DNA from: Actinacidiphila acidipaludis
GTDB lineage: Bacteria; Actinomycetota; Actinomycetes; Streptomycetales; Streptomycetaceae
Direction of reading: 5' to 3'
Length of the DNA: 64,000 nucleotides
Assembly (NCBI RefSeq): GCF_019890725.1
Contig: NZ_JAINZZ010000026.1
Coordinates: 1 to 64,000, forward strand
The notes below the pieces were generated by a model. That model saw only the letters and a list, made by a program, of their open reading frames with translations, made no database searches and had not been told where the DNA came from. Shown in pieces: positions 9,161 to 18,316 of this stretch. Within the stretch, counting starts at the first letter, position 1. Each line of letters starts with the position of its first letter. The position numbers were made by a program, and so were the translations under genes.

Positions 9161-10216
9161 TCACTTCTCGCCGGCCAGCTTCCACAGATGCACAGCGATC
9201 CGGTCCTTGGAGACCGTGTACCACGCGCCGTCCCCCGCAGAGCGGGCAGGCCCGGAGACAGGGAAGGGGTAGGAGACTTCGCCTCGCAGGGTCATCCCAT
9301 GCACGTTGACCAGCCAGTGGCGGGCCGTGCCGTACCGGGCGTCGCACTCGGAGGTCCCGGCAACGATGGTGTCCTCGTCGATGAAGGCTGCATCGTAGTC
9401 CCAGTACACCCTGTCCTCGCCAGTGCTCCGCGGGTGGGACGGCACCGTGCCCTGGGCGTCCAGTTCCTGCAGAAGCGCGCCGTCCTCCGTCCGGTGGAGG
9501 GAGAGCGACCACTGCCCGACATCGACGGTCAGGAGGTGCCGGCCGGACGGGCTCACCGCAAGGAGGACCAGCTCGGTCCCGATCTGCGCGGCGGTCAGCT
9601 GCTGCCCGTCCCAGCGTCCCCAGAGCGCGGGTGACCCTTCCTCGCCCTCGCCGACACTCAGCCCCATCTGCGTCGGGTCCAGGTGCGGAGTGTGCTCGGA
9701 GTTGGAGGCCACGGTCATGGTGTTCACGCGTCCCAGGACTCTTCCGTCCATGGCGTCCAGGAGCACCCACAACTCCTGGTCATCCTCCGTGCCCTCATCG
9801 CCGTCCAACGGAGCGCGGACGTGGGCCCAAACGAGCCTGCCGTCCGCGCTGACCGCGGCCGAGCCGCTGTCAGCGTAGAGGTGGTCCTTGTCGTGCGCGT
9901 ATTCGTCGAACGACGGGTGCAGAAGGGCACAGCCGCCGTACCAGCAGCCATGCCGCACTTCCCAGCGCGTCGTGCCGGTCGCCGCCACTGAACGCACGGC
10001 GTGCACGCCGGCGAACACCGCGGCATCCCGCTCCGGCGACACCGTCACCGAACCGAAGTGGCGCGGCCAGGGCGTCGGGAAGCGGACCTCGGAGGCTCGA
10101 CCGGCGGCGAGCGCGTCCATGTCGAGGGCCACCACTTCTGTGTCGTCACGCTGCACGAGAAGTCGGCGGTTGGGCCAGTGCAGGACCTGCGGAGCGTCCG
10201 AGGACGCCGGGTCCAT
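9161..10216 (-). CDS. Beta-propeller (WD40-like) protein carried inside the IS630-like element
   Basis: This roughly 351-residue protein has repeated blade-like segments built around phrases such as SVTVSPERDAAVFAGV, AAVSADGRLVWAHV and LLAVSPSGRHLLTVDVG, which suggest a WD40- or quinoprotein-like propeller. No catalytic motif or signal peptide is visible, so it is probably a cytosolic scaffold or binding protein of unknown role. The start is uncertain: the ATG at 10216 lacks a clear ribosome site, and in-frame GTG/TTG codons further upstream (up to about 10310) are possible. Base composition is visibly less GC-rich than neighbouring genes. It lies upstream of the transposase on the same strand and between the two terminal repeats, so it looks like cargo. 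Confidence 0.7.
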   Translation of the reverse strand: MDPASSDAPQVLHWPNRRLLVQRDDTEVVALDMDALAAGRASEVRFPTPWPRHFGSVTVSPERDAAVFAGVHAVRSVAATGTTRWEVRHGCWYGGCALLHPSFDEYAHDKDHLYADSGSAAVSADGRLVWAHVRAPLDGDEGTEDDQELWVLLDAMDGRVLGRVNTMTVASNSEHTPHLDPTQMGLSVGEGEEGSPALWGRWDGQQLTAAQIGTELVLLAVSPSGRHLLTVDVGQWSLSLHRTEDGALLQELDAQGTVPSHPRSTGEDRVYWDYDAAFIDEDTIVAGTSECDARYGTARHWLVNVHGMTLRGEVSYPFPVSGPARSAGDGAWYTVSKDRIAVHLWKLAGEK

Positions 10217-10396
10217 GGGAGCGGCGATGGTGGCGACGAGACGAGCGGCGATGGTCAAAGTTCTTCCAGCCACAGACGACGAACGATGTGAGAGCTTGAC
10301 GCACACCCTACGGGGGAAGGCAACGAAGCTCCGCGGACCAATACCGCGACATGGCCACCTCAACACGCTGGATCGCGGTTGCCCTGACGCAGCCTC

Positions 10397-10426
10397 CGAC
10401 TGGCCGACATCACGCTTTCAAGTTCA
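10397..10426 (-). repeat. Right terminal inverted repeat of the IS630-like element
   Basis: This is the reverse complement of 8010-8039 apart from one base. It lies between the passenger gene and the DUF3626 gene. The bases outside the two ends (left cggcttt, right gttgcgg) do not match each other. Confidence 0.85.
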
Positions 10427-10488
10427 GTTGCGGGTATCCGTGGGGCCCGGGAGTCCGTGGGGCGCGCGAGACGGCGCCGATCGCCCGA

Positions 10489-11385
10489 TCAGGGCGCGTC
10501 CGGGACGGTCCGCCGCGGGTGACTCCCCCGGAGGGTGGCGGTGAGCGGGGCCCCGAAGCGGGCGAGGCAGTGCCAGACCTTCTTGACCGCCTGCTGGTCG
10601 TGGCCCCCTGAGGTGACGGCGTCGCCGAGGACGCGCGGATCGAGCACGCCGCGGACGGCGAGCCGCGCGCCGAGGTCGACGTACTCCTGACCCCGGTAGT
10701 CGGGACGGCGGCGCAGTTCGGCGACGCCGAGGCGGAATCCCGCGTGCCATTCCAGGGGGCACGGCAGCGCCCGGGCGGCCTCCTCGACGGCCGTGCCCCG
10801 GTAGCAGGGGTCAAGGACGAGGGCCTCGACGTCGCGGTCCAGCCGCACCGGTCCGTGCACCTGTGCCTCGACGTAGTCGTCCAGGGCGTCCCGGCCCCCG
10901 GCCCGGGCCAGGGCGACGAGCGCCATGCGGCCGGCCGTTCCGAAGTCCCAGGGCTCGAAGACGCTGTCCGGATAGCAGAAGGTCGTGCGTTCCAGGGTGT
11001 GGCCGGTCAGGCGGAAATGGGCGGAGCCGAAGCGGGGGGCGGCGCCGGCCGGCTCGCGGCGGAAGTCCAGGGCGCCGTAGACCGGCCGTTCGGCGGCGGG
11101 CGCGGTGTCGTAGGCACCGCCGAAGATGCGGCTCTCCCAGCGCCACCGGTCGCCACCGGGGTGCGCCGTCAGGCCGCCGTTGCTCGTCCCGGTGACGAAC
11201 TGCGAGGCGTACACACCGCTTTCGGCCAGGGCGGCCAGGATCGGCCTGCCTCCGGCCGCCGGCCGGTCCGGGTGGAAGTTCACGGTCACCCGCAGCGCGG
11301 GATCCACGGGATCGCCCGACGCCCTCGCCGCCACATGGGCCAGCGCCCGCTCCCGCGCCGTCTCCGCCTGTCCCGCGTCCGCCAT
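10489..11385 (-). CDS. DUF3626 domain-containing protein
   Basis: The 298-residue product matches the uncharacterised DUF3626 family as I know it. Recognisable stretches are RVTVNFHPDRP, YASQFVTGTSNGGLTAHPGG, WESRIFGGAYD, RPVYGALDFRR and ERTTFCYPDS. The many conserved His, Arg and Asp residues suggest an enzyme, possibly ADP-ribosyltransferase-like, but this is inference. The ATG at 11385 has GGGGAG about 7 bases upstream; the longer open frame beyond it runs antisense to the epoxide hydrolase gene and is an artefact. It is transcribed divergently from that hydrolase with about 225 bases between them. Confidence 0.8.
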   Translation of the reverse strand: MADAGQAETARERALAHVAARASGDPVDPALRVTVNFHPDRPAAGGRPILAALAESGVYASQFVTGTSNGGLTAHPGGDRWRWESRIFGGAYDTAPAAERPVYGALDFRREPAGAAPRFGSAHFRLTGHTLERTTFCYPDSVFEPWDFGTAGRMALVALARAGGRDALDDYVEAQVHGPVRLDRDVEALVLDPCYRGTAVEEAARALPCPLEWHAGFRLGVAELRRRPDYRGQEYVDLGARLAVRGVLDPRVLGDAVTSGGHDQQAVKKVWHCLARFGAPLTATLRGSHPRRTVPDAP

Positions 11386-11610
11386 CCCCGCAGTCTCCCC
11401 CGCCGCGCCTCGTGCCCGCAGCCCCGTTTCCGGGCCGGGCGTTTCCCGGCCGGGCGTTTCCGGGCCGGACCGGTCAGGGCGCGGCCGCGCCGAGCCTCGA
11501 CGGGGCCCGGCGCCCGCTGCGGGCAGCCACCGCCTGAGCGGCCGGCCGGGAGCCGGAGACGGCGTGGTGGGAGCGGGGGGCGGCGCGGGCACGGACGTAC
11601 GATGCGGCCT

Positions 11611-12813
11611 ATGAACGACGCCCTGCCCCGCCCCGAAGTCTTTACCCCGAGCACCCCTCCCGAGGCGCTGGAGGATCTGCGGAGGCGGCTGCGGGCGACG
11701 CGATGGCCGGACGTGCCGGAGGACGCGGGCTGGTCGCTCGGGACGGACGTGGACTATCTGCGGGAGCTGGTCGCGTACTGGGCGGACGGGTTCGACTGGC
11801 CGGCGCGGGAGGCGGAGCTCGCGCGGCTCCCGCACTTCCGCGTCACGCTCGGCGGCCTCGGGATCCACTATGTGCACGCCCGGGCGGTCGCGCCCGCCGG
11901 GCCGGTGCTGCCGCTGGTGCTCAGCCACGGCTGGCCGGACGCGTTCTGGCGCTACACCAAGGTGATCCCGCTGCTGACCGACCCCGGCTCCCACGGCGGG
12001 GACCCGGCCGACGCCTTCGACGTGGTCGTGCCCGACATGCCCGGCTACGGGTACAGCGACCGTCCGCCGGCCGCCCCGCTGAACTCCGTCGCGGTCGCCG
12101 GGCTGTGGGCCGAGCTGATGAGTGTGCTCGGGTACGACCGGTTCGGGGCGGCCGGCGGGGACATCGGCAGCCACGTCAGCCGCTACCTGGGGCTGGACCA
12201 CCCGGAGCGGGTGGTGGCCGTCCACCGCACCGACGCCGGCGTGCCGGTCCTCACCGGGGACGGCGCCGAACTCACCGCCGAGGAGCGGGCGTTCGTCGAC
12301 GGCGCCGCGGCGTGGGGGGCCGGTGAGGGCGCGTACGCGGCCATGCACCGCACCAAGCCGCAGACCGCCGCCGTCGGCCTGACCGACTCGCCGGCCGGAC
12401 TCGCCGCGTGGATCGTGGAGAAGCTGCGCGCGTGGAGCGACTGCGGCGGCGACGTCGAACGCAGCTACACCAAGGACGAGATCCTGACGCTCGTCACGCT
12501 GTACTGGCTGACCGGGACCATCGGCTCGTCGATGCGCATGTACCGGGCGAACGGCGCCATCCCGCCCGCGCAGCTCGCCCGCCGCGTCGAGGTGCCCTCC
12601 GGCTTCACGCTCTTCCCGGCCGATCTCGTGCGGCCCCCGCGGGCGTGGCTCGACCGGACCGCGAACACCGTGCGGGTCACCGAGGCTCCGCGCGGCGGTC
12701 ACTTCGCGCCGTTCGAGGAGCCGGAGCTGTACGCCGAGGAACTGCGCGCGTTCTTCCGGCCGTTCAGGGCGACGCTGACCGCCGGGCGTCAGCCGGCACC
12801 TCAACTCCCGTGA
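11611..12813 (+). CDS. Epoxide hydrolase (alpha/beta hydrolase with EHN domain)
   Basis: This 400-residue enzyme belongs to the epoxide hydrolase family that opens epoxides to diols. The N-terminal EHN-type region (FTPSTPPEALEDLRRRLRAT, then RWPD) precedes an alpha/beta hydrolase core. Visible catalytic features are the oxyanion motif LSHGWPDAFW (about residue 105), the nucleophile elbow AAGGDIGSHVS with its Asp at about 183, and the base His in GGHFAPFEEPELYAEELRAF (about 363). YWLTGTIGSSMRMYR carries the lid Tyr region. The ATG at 11611 is preferred; an in-frame ATG 9 bases upstream is equally possible. It stands alone. Confidence 0.9.
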   Translation: MNDALPRPEVFTPSTPPEALEDLRRRLRATRWPDVPEDAGWSLGTDVDYLRELVAYWADGFDWPAREAELARLPHFRVTLGGLGIHYVHARAVAPAGPVLPLVLSHGWPDAFWRYTKVIPLLTDPGSHGGDPADAFDVVVPDMPGYGYSDRPPAAPLNSVAVAGLWAELMSVLGYDRFGAAGGDIGSHVSRYLGLDHPERVVAVHRTDAGVPVLTGDGAELTAEERAFVDGAAAWGAGEGAYAAMHRTKPQTAAVGLTDSPAGLAAWIVEKLRAWSDCGGDVERSYTKDEILTLVTLYWLTGTIGSSMRMYRANGAIPPAQLARRVEVPSGFTLFPADLVRPPRAWLDRTANTVRVTEAPRGGHFAPFEEPELYAEELRAFFRPFRATLTAGRQPAPQLP

Positions 12814-12919
12814 AGGACGGGGCGGAACGCTGCGCGGTCCCTGCGACAGGCCGCCGACCGGGTGAGGTTCGGGCGGGTTCCGGCGGGTTCGGGCAGGTGC
12901 GGCCCGATCGACGACGGGG

Positions 12920-14248
12920 TCAGCGCCGCCGCTCGGCCCACCGGACCGCCGGGACCATCGCCGCGCCGCTGAGCGCGAACAGCGCGGCCGGCACCGCCCA
13001 TCCGAGGGGCCCGTGGCCGATCGCGGTCGCCGTCACGACGGCGGGGCCGGCCATCATCCCGGCGGACGCCCCGGCGTTGAAGACCCCCTGGTACGCGCCG
13101 GTGGCCCCGCGATCCGCGAGGTCGTAGCTGAGCAGCCAGCCGCCGGCCTGGGAGAACACCTCGCCGACCGTCTCCAGGGCGACCGCCGCGAGCAGCACGG
13201 CCGCGGCGGCCGCACCGGGCAGGCCGTGGGTGAGCGCGATGACCAGGCAGGAGCCGGCCAGCATCAGCCCGGCGGCCCGGCAGGCGCGCGCCGCGGAGCG
13301 CAGGTCCCGGGTGGCCCGGGTGGCGCGGACCTGGAAGGCCACGACCAGCACGGTGTTGAGCAGGAGGGTGGCCGCGACGACGGCGCGGGGCGCGTCGGTC
13401 TCGCGCACCACCCACAGCGGGATGCCGACGTTCAGCACGGCGAACTGCAGGGTGAGCAGGGCGTTCAGCAGGGTGACGGCGAGGTACGGCACATCGCGCA
13501 GGGCACTGCGGCGTGCGGCCTCCGCGCTCCTGCCCGATCCGTCCGTGCCGACGCACTCATCGGCGGTCCCGCCGCCACTGACCTCTTCCGTGACCGCCTC
13601 CGGCGCCGGCCGCTCCCCTCGCCTACCTGCCGCCAGGGGAATGCCCGGCAGGATCGCGGCCACTGCCAGGAACGAGACGGCGTTGGCGAGGATCACCGTG
13701 ACGTAGGCGCCCCGGCTGTCCGCCTGCAGCGCGACGGCCGCGAGAGCCGCGCCGGCGCCGATGCCGACGTTGGTGACGGCCCGCAGGTAGGCCCGGCCCC
13801 GGACCCGCGTCTCCTTGGGCAGGGCGTCGGCGTACAGCGCGTTGCGCACGGCCGCCGCGCCGCGGTCCACGGCGGTCTCCGCGCACACCACCACCATGAA
13901 CACGGCGAAGCTGTGCACCAGGACGTAGGACGCCATGCCCGCGGCCTCGACGACGTTCAGCACGACGAGCGCCCGCCGGCTGCCCCAGCGGTCGGCGGCC
14001 CGCCCGGCCGGGATGCTCGCCGCCACTCCGCACAGCCCCGCGGCGGTGAGGCCGACGCCGACCCGGCCGACGCTCAGGCCCACGATGCGGGTGAAGTACA
14101 GCGTGCTCACGGTCATGAACAGACCGCTGCCGATGGTGTTGACCAGCACCATCCAGGACAGCCGGCGGACCACGGGATCGGGGTGCAGGAGGCGGCGGCG
14201 GGCGGGTGCGGCGGGCGGACCGGCCTGCACGGTGGGTGGGGTCGTCAT
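12920..14248 (-). CDS. MFS transporter
   Basis: A 442-residue integral membrane protein with about 12 hydrophobic helices and the MFS loop 2-3 pattern around IPAGRAADRWGSRRALV (about residue 75). A hydrophilic linker (residues about 205-245, rich in Glu/Gly/Ser) separates two six-helix halves. It is probably a drug or metabolite exporter, but the substrate cannot be inferred. The ATG at 14248 is placed 55 bases from a divergent ArsR-type regulator gene, the classic arrangement in which the regulator controls its exporter. Confidence 0.85.
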   Translation of the reverse strand: MTTPPTVQAGPPAAPARRRLLHPDPVVRRLSWMVLVNTIGSGLFMTVSTLYFTRIVGLSVGRVGVGLTAAGLCGVAASIPAGRAADRWGSRRALVVLNVVEAAGMASYVLVHSFAVFMVVVCAETAVDRGAAAVRNALYADALPKETRVRGRAYLRAVTNVGIGAGAALAAVALQADSRGAYVTVILANAVSFLAVAAILPGIPLAAGRRGERPAPEAVTEEVSGGGTADECVGTDGSGRSAEAARRSALRDVPYLAVTLLNALLTLQFAVLNVGIPLWVVRETDAPRAVVAATLLLNTVLVVAFQVRATRATRDLRSAARACRAAGLMLAGSCLVIALTHGLPGAAAAAVLLAAVALETVGEVFSQAGGWLLSYDLADRGATGAYQGVFNAGASAGMMAGPAVVTATAIGHGPLGWAVPAALFALSGAAMVPAVRWAERRR

Positions 14249-14290
14249 GATCCGATCACACCTGCTCGCCCCGCGGCCGGGAAATGATTT

Positions 14291-14301
14291 AGCGTGGCGC
14301 T
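14291..14301. promoter_or_regulatory. Possible operator between MFS gene and ArsR-type regulator
   Basis: A short inverted repeat, AGCG-TGG-CGCT, sits in the 55-bp divergent gap and ends 2 bases before the regulator start codon. It could be the regulator's binding site, but such short GC-rich palindromes are common by chance. Confidence 0.3.
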
Positions 14302-14303
14302 CA

Positions 14304-15302
14304 ATGATCCGCTTCCGCCTGGGACTTGCCGACCTCGCCTCGGCCTCCTTCGCGTGCTCGGCCCTGCAGGAGGCGGCGTTGAGCCTGCGCATGTGGGCGC
14401 ACCCGGGGCACTACGTCGAGCAGACACCCTGGTTCCTGCGCATGCGGCCGGACTTCGAGGCGCTGCGCGGCCGCGACCTGCTGCTGTCGCTCGTCGCCTC
14501 GAACCGCTTCGTGCCCGACTTCCTGACGCCCCGGCCCACCACCCCGTGGCCTGTCTTCCAGGACGAACTGACGGCGCTGCGCGCGACGGCGCCCGCCCTC
14601 GTGCGGCCGGATCTGGAGCGGACGTTCCTGCCGCACGACGGGGTGGTGCCGCCGCTGCTCGCCGGCGGGCTGGACGACCCGGTGGCGCTGCTGGACCGCG
14701 TCGCCGAGGCGCTGGCGGAGTACTGGGAGTGCTGCATGGCGCCCGCCTGGTGGCCGCGGGCGCGTTCGGTGCTGCAGGCCGATCTGGTGTACCGGGCGCG
14801 GATGCTGGCGGAGGGCGGCGCGGACGCGCTCTTCGCCGATCTCTCCCCGCGGCTGCGCTGGCGGGACGGTGAGCTGACGATCCGCTGGGACCAGCCGCTG
14901 ACCCTGGCCCGCGAGGAGGTCGACGTCGACGGCCGCGGGCTGGTGCTGGTCCCCACGTGCTTCGCGCGCGGGGCGAGCACCAGCATCGATCCCGGTCCGG
15001 CGCCCGTCATCACCTATCCGGCGCGCGGGCGGGCCACGATGACCGAGAACGCCGAGAGCATGGAACCGGCGCCCGCGGGGCCGGCGTTGCGGCGCCTGCT
15101 GGGCGAACCCCGCGCGCGGCTGCTCCTGCTGCTGGACGAGCCGGCATCGACCACGGAACTGGCCCGCCGCCTGCACGTCACTCCCGGCGCGGTCAGCCAG
15201 CACCTGCGGGTGCTGCACGACGCCCGGCTGGTGAACCGCGCCCGCCACGGCCGGATCGTCCTCTACGCCCGCAGCACGCTCGGCGACGCGCTCTGCGGGT
15301 AG
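14304..15302 (+). CDS. ArsR-family transcriptional regulator with DUF5937 domain
   Basis: The 332-residue protein has a large N-terminal domain of the DUF5937 type (IRFRLGLADLASASFACSAL, WPVFQDELTALRAT) and a C-terminal winged helix (about residues 265-325). The latter holds STTELARRLHVTPGAVSQHL and RVLHDARLVNRARHGRIVLY, a standard ArsR helix-turn-helix and wing. In this family the N-terminal domain probably senses a ligand. The gene is divergent from an MFS transporter, which it likely represses. The ATG at 14304 is very close to the divergent gene; no Shine-Dalgarno is evident, so the message may be leaderless. Confidence 0.88.
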   Translation: MIRFRLGLADLASASFACSALQEAALSLRMWAHPGHYVEQTPWFLRMRPDFEALRGRDLLLSLVASNRFVPDFLTPRPTTPWPVFQDELTALRATAPALVRPDLERTFLPHDGVVPPLLAGGLDDPVALLDRVAEALAEYWECCMAPAWWPRARSVLQADLVYRARMLAEGGADALFADLSPRLRWRDGELTIRWDQPLTLAREEVDVDGRGLVLVPTCFARGASTSIDPGPAPVITYPARGRATMTENAESMEPAPAGPALRRLLGEPRARLLLLLDEPASTTELARRLHVTPGAVSQHLRVLHDARLVNRARHGRIVLYARSTLGDALCG

Positions 15303-15348
15303 GGCGGGCTCTCGGCGGGGTGGTCCGCGCGCGCGACCGCGCCGGGCT

Positions 15349-15597
15349 TCACTGTCCGATCCCGTCCGGTTCGCCGGGCGCCAGGTCAGTGCCGTGGTGG
15401 CGCCGGTGGTGCCGCAGCCGGACGAGGACCGGGTCACGGCTCGCGGTGTGCGGGCCGCCGCCGGGCGGTCGGTGCCCGGCGGCGTGGTCCCCGACGTGCG
15501 CCGACGCGTGGTGGACCTGCGCGGCGGCGACGAGCGCGTCCTCGTCCTCGCCGGTGGTCTCCACGTCGCGGTTCCGGCAGATCAGGCTGAGCGTCAT
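15349..15597 (-). CDS. Small DUF1059-like protein
   Basis: An 82-residue product whose first half (LICRNRDVETTGEDEDALVA then AAQVHHASAHVG) resembles the small DUF1059 family, which has a Cys followed by an alternating acidic/His-rich helix. The second half is His- and Arg-rich (RLRHHRRHHGTD). The ATG at 15597 has GGGAGA at good spacing, which supports expression. No function is known. It lies between the ArsR-type regulator (convergent) and a YraQ permease on the same strand, possibly cotranscribed with the latter. Confidence 0.6.
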   Translation of the reverse strand: MTLSLICRNRDVETTGEDEDALVAAAQVHHASAHVGDHAAGHRPPGGGPHTASRDPVLVRLRHHRRHHGTDLAPGEPDGIGQ

Positions 15598-15716
15598 CGC
15601 GGTCTCCCGTCACGCCGGCGGGACCGCGTCCGGAGGGGTGACCGGGCGGGGGCCCGGCGGTCGGGAGCGGCCGGTGCGCGGCAGCCGGGGGCGGCGGGGC
15701 GCCGCCCGGCCGCCCC

Positions 15717-16898
15717 TCAGTGGTGGTGCCCGTGACCGCCGGCCGCGGCGGTCCCGTCCTCCGCGCCCTCCGGCGCGCCGCCCATCATGCGCAGCATGTC
15801 CCGGCCGCCGGTGGCGAGGAAGCGGACGACCAGGACGGCGGCGAGCAGCAGGAAGACGATGTTGAGCACGGTCGTGTAGTCCCATGTCACCCCGGACTCG
15901 GGCACCTTGGCGTCGGCCTGGTCGGGGATCAGCCCGAGGCCGCCGAAGAGCACTTCCACCACGTAGCCGGCGACCACCATCGCGGCGTAGAACGTGCCGA
16001 GCAGGAACAGGGCGGTCCGGGCGCCGTAGTACTTCCGGTAGATGTTCAGGATCGGCAGGATGATCAGGTCGGCGAAGATGAAGGCGACCACGCCGCCGAA
16101 GCTGATGCCGCCCTTCCACAGGACGACGGCCAGCGGCACGTTGCCGACCGAGCAGACGAACGAGGCGATCGCCACCAGCGGGCCGACCAGCGGCCCCCAG
16201 ATCTTGGCGGCGACGGGGTGCCCGGTGAAGAAGAAGTGCCGCCAGAAGGAGTCCGGCACCCAGGCCGCGATCGCGCCGGCGATGAACAGACCCACCACGA
16301 GGTCCCGCAGGATCGCCGCCCACTCCATCACGAAGACGTGGGACACCGCGGTGAAGCCCTCGCGCGAGCGCGGGCGGCGGAAGAAGGAGCCTTCGCCCCG
16401 GACGGACATGTCCATCGCCGCGTGGCCCTCCATCGAGCCGGCGATCCCCCGGTCCGCCTGCTCGCGCGCCTGCCGCAGCAGCCGCTCCCGCAACAGGAGG
16501 CGGAACAGCACGGCGATCAGCACGATCATCACGGGACCGCCGACGAACTCGGCCACCGTGAACTGCCAGCCCATCAGCAGCGCCAGGATGACGCCGAGCT
16601 CGACGACCAGGTTGGTGGAGGCGATCTCGAAGGCCATCGCGGCGGTGAAGTCGGCGCCCTTGCGGAACAGCGAGCGGGCCAGCGCGACCGCGGCGTAGGA
16701 GCAGGACGATGAGGCGATGCCCAGCCCGGACGCGACCGCCAGCGTCCGCGGCCGGTCGTCACCGAGCGCCCGCACCACCGCCGATCGGTGCACCACGGCC
16801 TGGACGACCGCGGACAGCGTGAACCCGAGGATCAGCGCCCAGGTGATCTCCCAGGTCATCGATCCGGTGATGGACAGCGCGTGCAGGATGGCGTGCAT
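15717..16898 (-). CDS. YraQ/ArsP-type permease with His-rich tail
   Basis: The 393-residue protein has about eight to ten membrane helices and the family signatures GLGIASSSCSYAAVALARSL (about residue 58) and SVGNVPLAVVLWKGGISFGG (about 255), the two Ser/Cys-containing re-entrant segments of the YraQ (DUF318) permease family. Relatives include ArsP organo-arsenical exporters. The cytosolic loop near residues 165-190 contains HAAMDMS, and the C-terminus is HGHHH, suggestive of metal contact. A CsoR-type copper operator lies 41 bases upstream of the start, so copper-responsive expression is likely. Substrate is not proven. Confidence 0.85.
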   Translation of the reverse strand: MHAILHALSITGSMTWEITWALILGFTLSAVVQAVVHRSAVVRALGDDRPRTLAVASGLGIASSSCSYAAVALARSLFRKGADFTAAMAFEIASTNLVVELGVILALLMGWQFTVAEFVGGPVMIVLIAVLFRLLLRERLLRQAREQADRGIAGSMEGHAAMDMSVRGEGSFFRRPRSREGFTAVSHVFVMEWAAILRDLVVGLFIAGAIAAWVPDSFWRHFFFTGHPVAAKIWGPLVGPLVAIASFVCSVGNVPLAVVLWKGGISFGGVVAFIFADLIILPILNIYRKYYGARTALFLLGTFYAAMVVAGYVVEVLFGGLGLIPDQADAKVPESGVTWDYTTVLNIVFLLLAAVLVVRFLATGGRDMLRMMGGAPEGAEDGTAAAGGHGHHH

Positions 16899-16938
16899 GT
16901 CGTCCCCTTGCCCAGTACGGCGGCACGAACACGACCTT

Positions 16939-16955
16939 ATACCCCTAGGGGGTAT
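16939..16955. promoter_or_regulatory. CsoR-type copper operator
   Basis: The 17-base palindrome ATACCCCTAGGGGGTAT matches the known actinobacterial CsoR operator form (ATACCCC-N-GGGGTAT), which normally precedes copZ/copA genes. It lies 41 bases upstream of the YraQ permease start codon, in promoter position. No csoR gene is in the window. Confidence 0.8.
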
Positions 16956-17054
16956 GGACGGCTACCCTGTCCCAGGACGGCGAGAGGAAGCCCGGCCGGT
17001 AGGAGCGGCCAGGACCCGGAGCCGGGGGCGTCCCAGCGGGGACCGGACCACGCC

Positions 17055-17092
17055 CGCGGGCCCCGGTACCGACGGGGGTACCGGGGCCCGCG
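17055..17092. terminator. Terminator after hypE
   Basis: A perfect 16-bp GC-rich stem (arms 17055-17070 and 17077-17092) with a 6-base loop lies 37 bases beyond the hypE stop. It marks the 3' end of the hydrogenase/hyp operon. Confidence 0.85.
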
Positions 17093-17128
17093 CGACGGGG
17101 TGACGCCGCGGAACCGCGCGGCCGGCGG

Positions 17129-18316
17129 TCAGCAGATGCGGGGCAGTTGCTCCCCCAGCGGCAGGTCGACCACCCGCGTGCCGCCCAGCGCGGTACGCGC
17201 CACCACCATGCCCGGATGGTCGGCGACGCACTCGCCGACGATCGCGGCCCCCGACCCCAGCGGGTGCGCGCGCATCGCGGCCAGCACCGCGTCGGCGTCC
17301 TCCCGGGGCACGAAGGCCACCAGCTTGCCCTCGTTGGCCACGTACATCGGGTCGAGGCCCAGGATGGCGCAGGCGTTGGCCACTTCGGGCGGCACCGGCA
17401 GGCGGTTCTCCTGGAGGACCACGCCGACCGAGGCCGCCTTGGCGATCTCGTTCAGCGCCGCCGCCATACCGCCGCGGGTCGGGTCGCGCAGCACGTGCAC
17501 GTCCTTGGTGACGTCCAGCATCGTCCGCACGAGCCCGCCGAGCGCGGCGCAGTCGCTCTGGATCTCGACACCGAACTCCAGCCCCTCGCGGACGCTGAGG
17601 ATGGCGACGCCGTGCTGCCCGATCGGGCCGCTGACGATCACCACGTCACCGGGGACCGCCCGCTCCGGCCGGATGTCCACACCGTCGGGGATCAGCCCGA
17701 TGCCCGCGGTGTTGATGTAGATGCCGTCGCCGTGGCCGGTCTCGACGACCTTGGTGTCGCCGGTCGCCACCTCGACCCCCGCCGTGCGGGCGGCGTCGCC
17801 CAGCGCGTGCGCGACCCGGGCCACCGTGGCGACGGAGACGCCCTCCTCCAGGATGAAGCCGCAGGACAGGTACGCCGCCCGGGCGCCGCTCATCGCGAGG
17901 TCGTTGACCGTGCCGTTGACCGCCAGGTCCCCGATGCTGCCGCCGGGGAAGAACAGCGGCCGCACCACGAACGAGTCGGTGGAGAACGCCAGCCTGGCGC
18001 CGCCGAGTTCGAGGTGCGCGGAGTCGCCGAGGGCGGACAGCGTCCGCCCGCCGAAGGCCGGGGCGAAGATGTGCTCGACGAGTTCGGCGCTCAGCGCGCC
18101 GCCGCCGCCGTGGCCCATGACGATGCGCGGCAGGTCCCGCAGCGGCGCCGGGCAGGTCCAGCCGGAGAAGTCCGGCGCGGGAGCGGCCGTGTCGGCCGGT
18201 GCGGCCGCCGGCCGGGACGCGGCCGCACCGGCCGGCGGCCGCACCGGTTCGCTCGTCTGCGCGGGCACGGGTCCGGCGGGGGCCCCGGTGCGCGGCAGGC
18301 CGGTGATGTCAGCCAA
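17129..18316 (-). CDS. hypE: Hydrogenase maturation carbamoyl dehydratase HypE
   Basis: HypE converts a thiocarbamate on its C-terminal Cys to thiocyanate, giving the CN ligands of the [NiFe] site. The protein ends with the invariant PRIC tail, so the active Cys is present. The PurM-like ATP-binding region carries [20 protein letters not shown] (about residue 65), [33 protein letters not shown] and [16 protein letters not shown]. The 395-residue length exceeds the usual 340 or so because of an Ala/Pro-rich N-terminal extension of about 50 residues. The TTG start overlaps hypD by 8 bases and has GGAGGCG upstream. Confidence 0.95.
   Translation of the reverse strand: MADITGLPRTGAPAGPVPAQTSEPVRPPAGAAASRPAAAPADTAAPAPDFSGWTCPAPLRDLPRIVMGHGGGGALSAELVEHIFAPAFGGRTLSALGDSAHLELGGARLAFSTDSFVVRPLFFPGGSIGDLAVNGTVNDLAMSGARAAYLSCGFILEEGVSVATVARVAHALGDAARTAGVEVATGDTKVVETGHGDGIYINTAGIGLIPDGVDIRPERAVPGDVVIVSGPIGQHGVAILSVREGLEFGVEIQSDCAALGGLVRTMLDVTKDVHVLRDPTRGGMAAALNEIAKAASVGVVLQENRLPVPPEVANACAILGLDPMYVANEGKLVAFVPREDADAVLAAMRAHPLGSGAAIVGECVADHPGMVVARTALGGTRVVDLPLGEQLPRIC

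Larger units (their letters stand above)
8010..10426. mobile_element. IS630-like element with 30-bp terminal inverted repeats and a passenger gene
   Basis: The ends carry near-perfect inverted repeats: 8010-8039 and 10397-10426 match at 29 of 30 positions, both beginning TGAACTTGAAAGCGTGATGT. The left repeat contains the stop codon of an IS630-type transposase (8033-9095, minus), which is normal for that family. However, the right repeat lies 1.3 kb beyond the transposase start, with a beta-propeller gene between. No TA duplication or other direct repeat flanks the ends, so the insertion may be old or rearranged. Confidence 0.75.
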
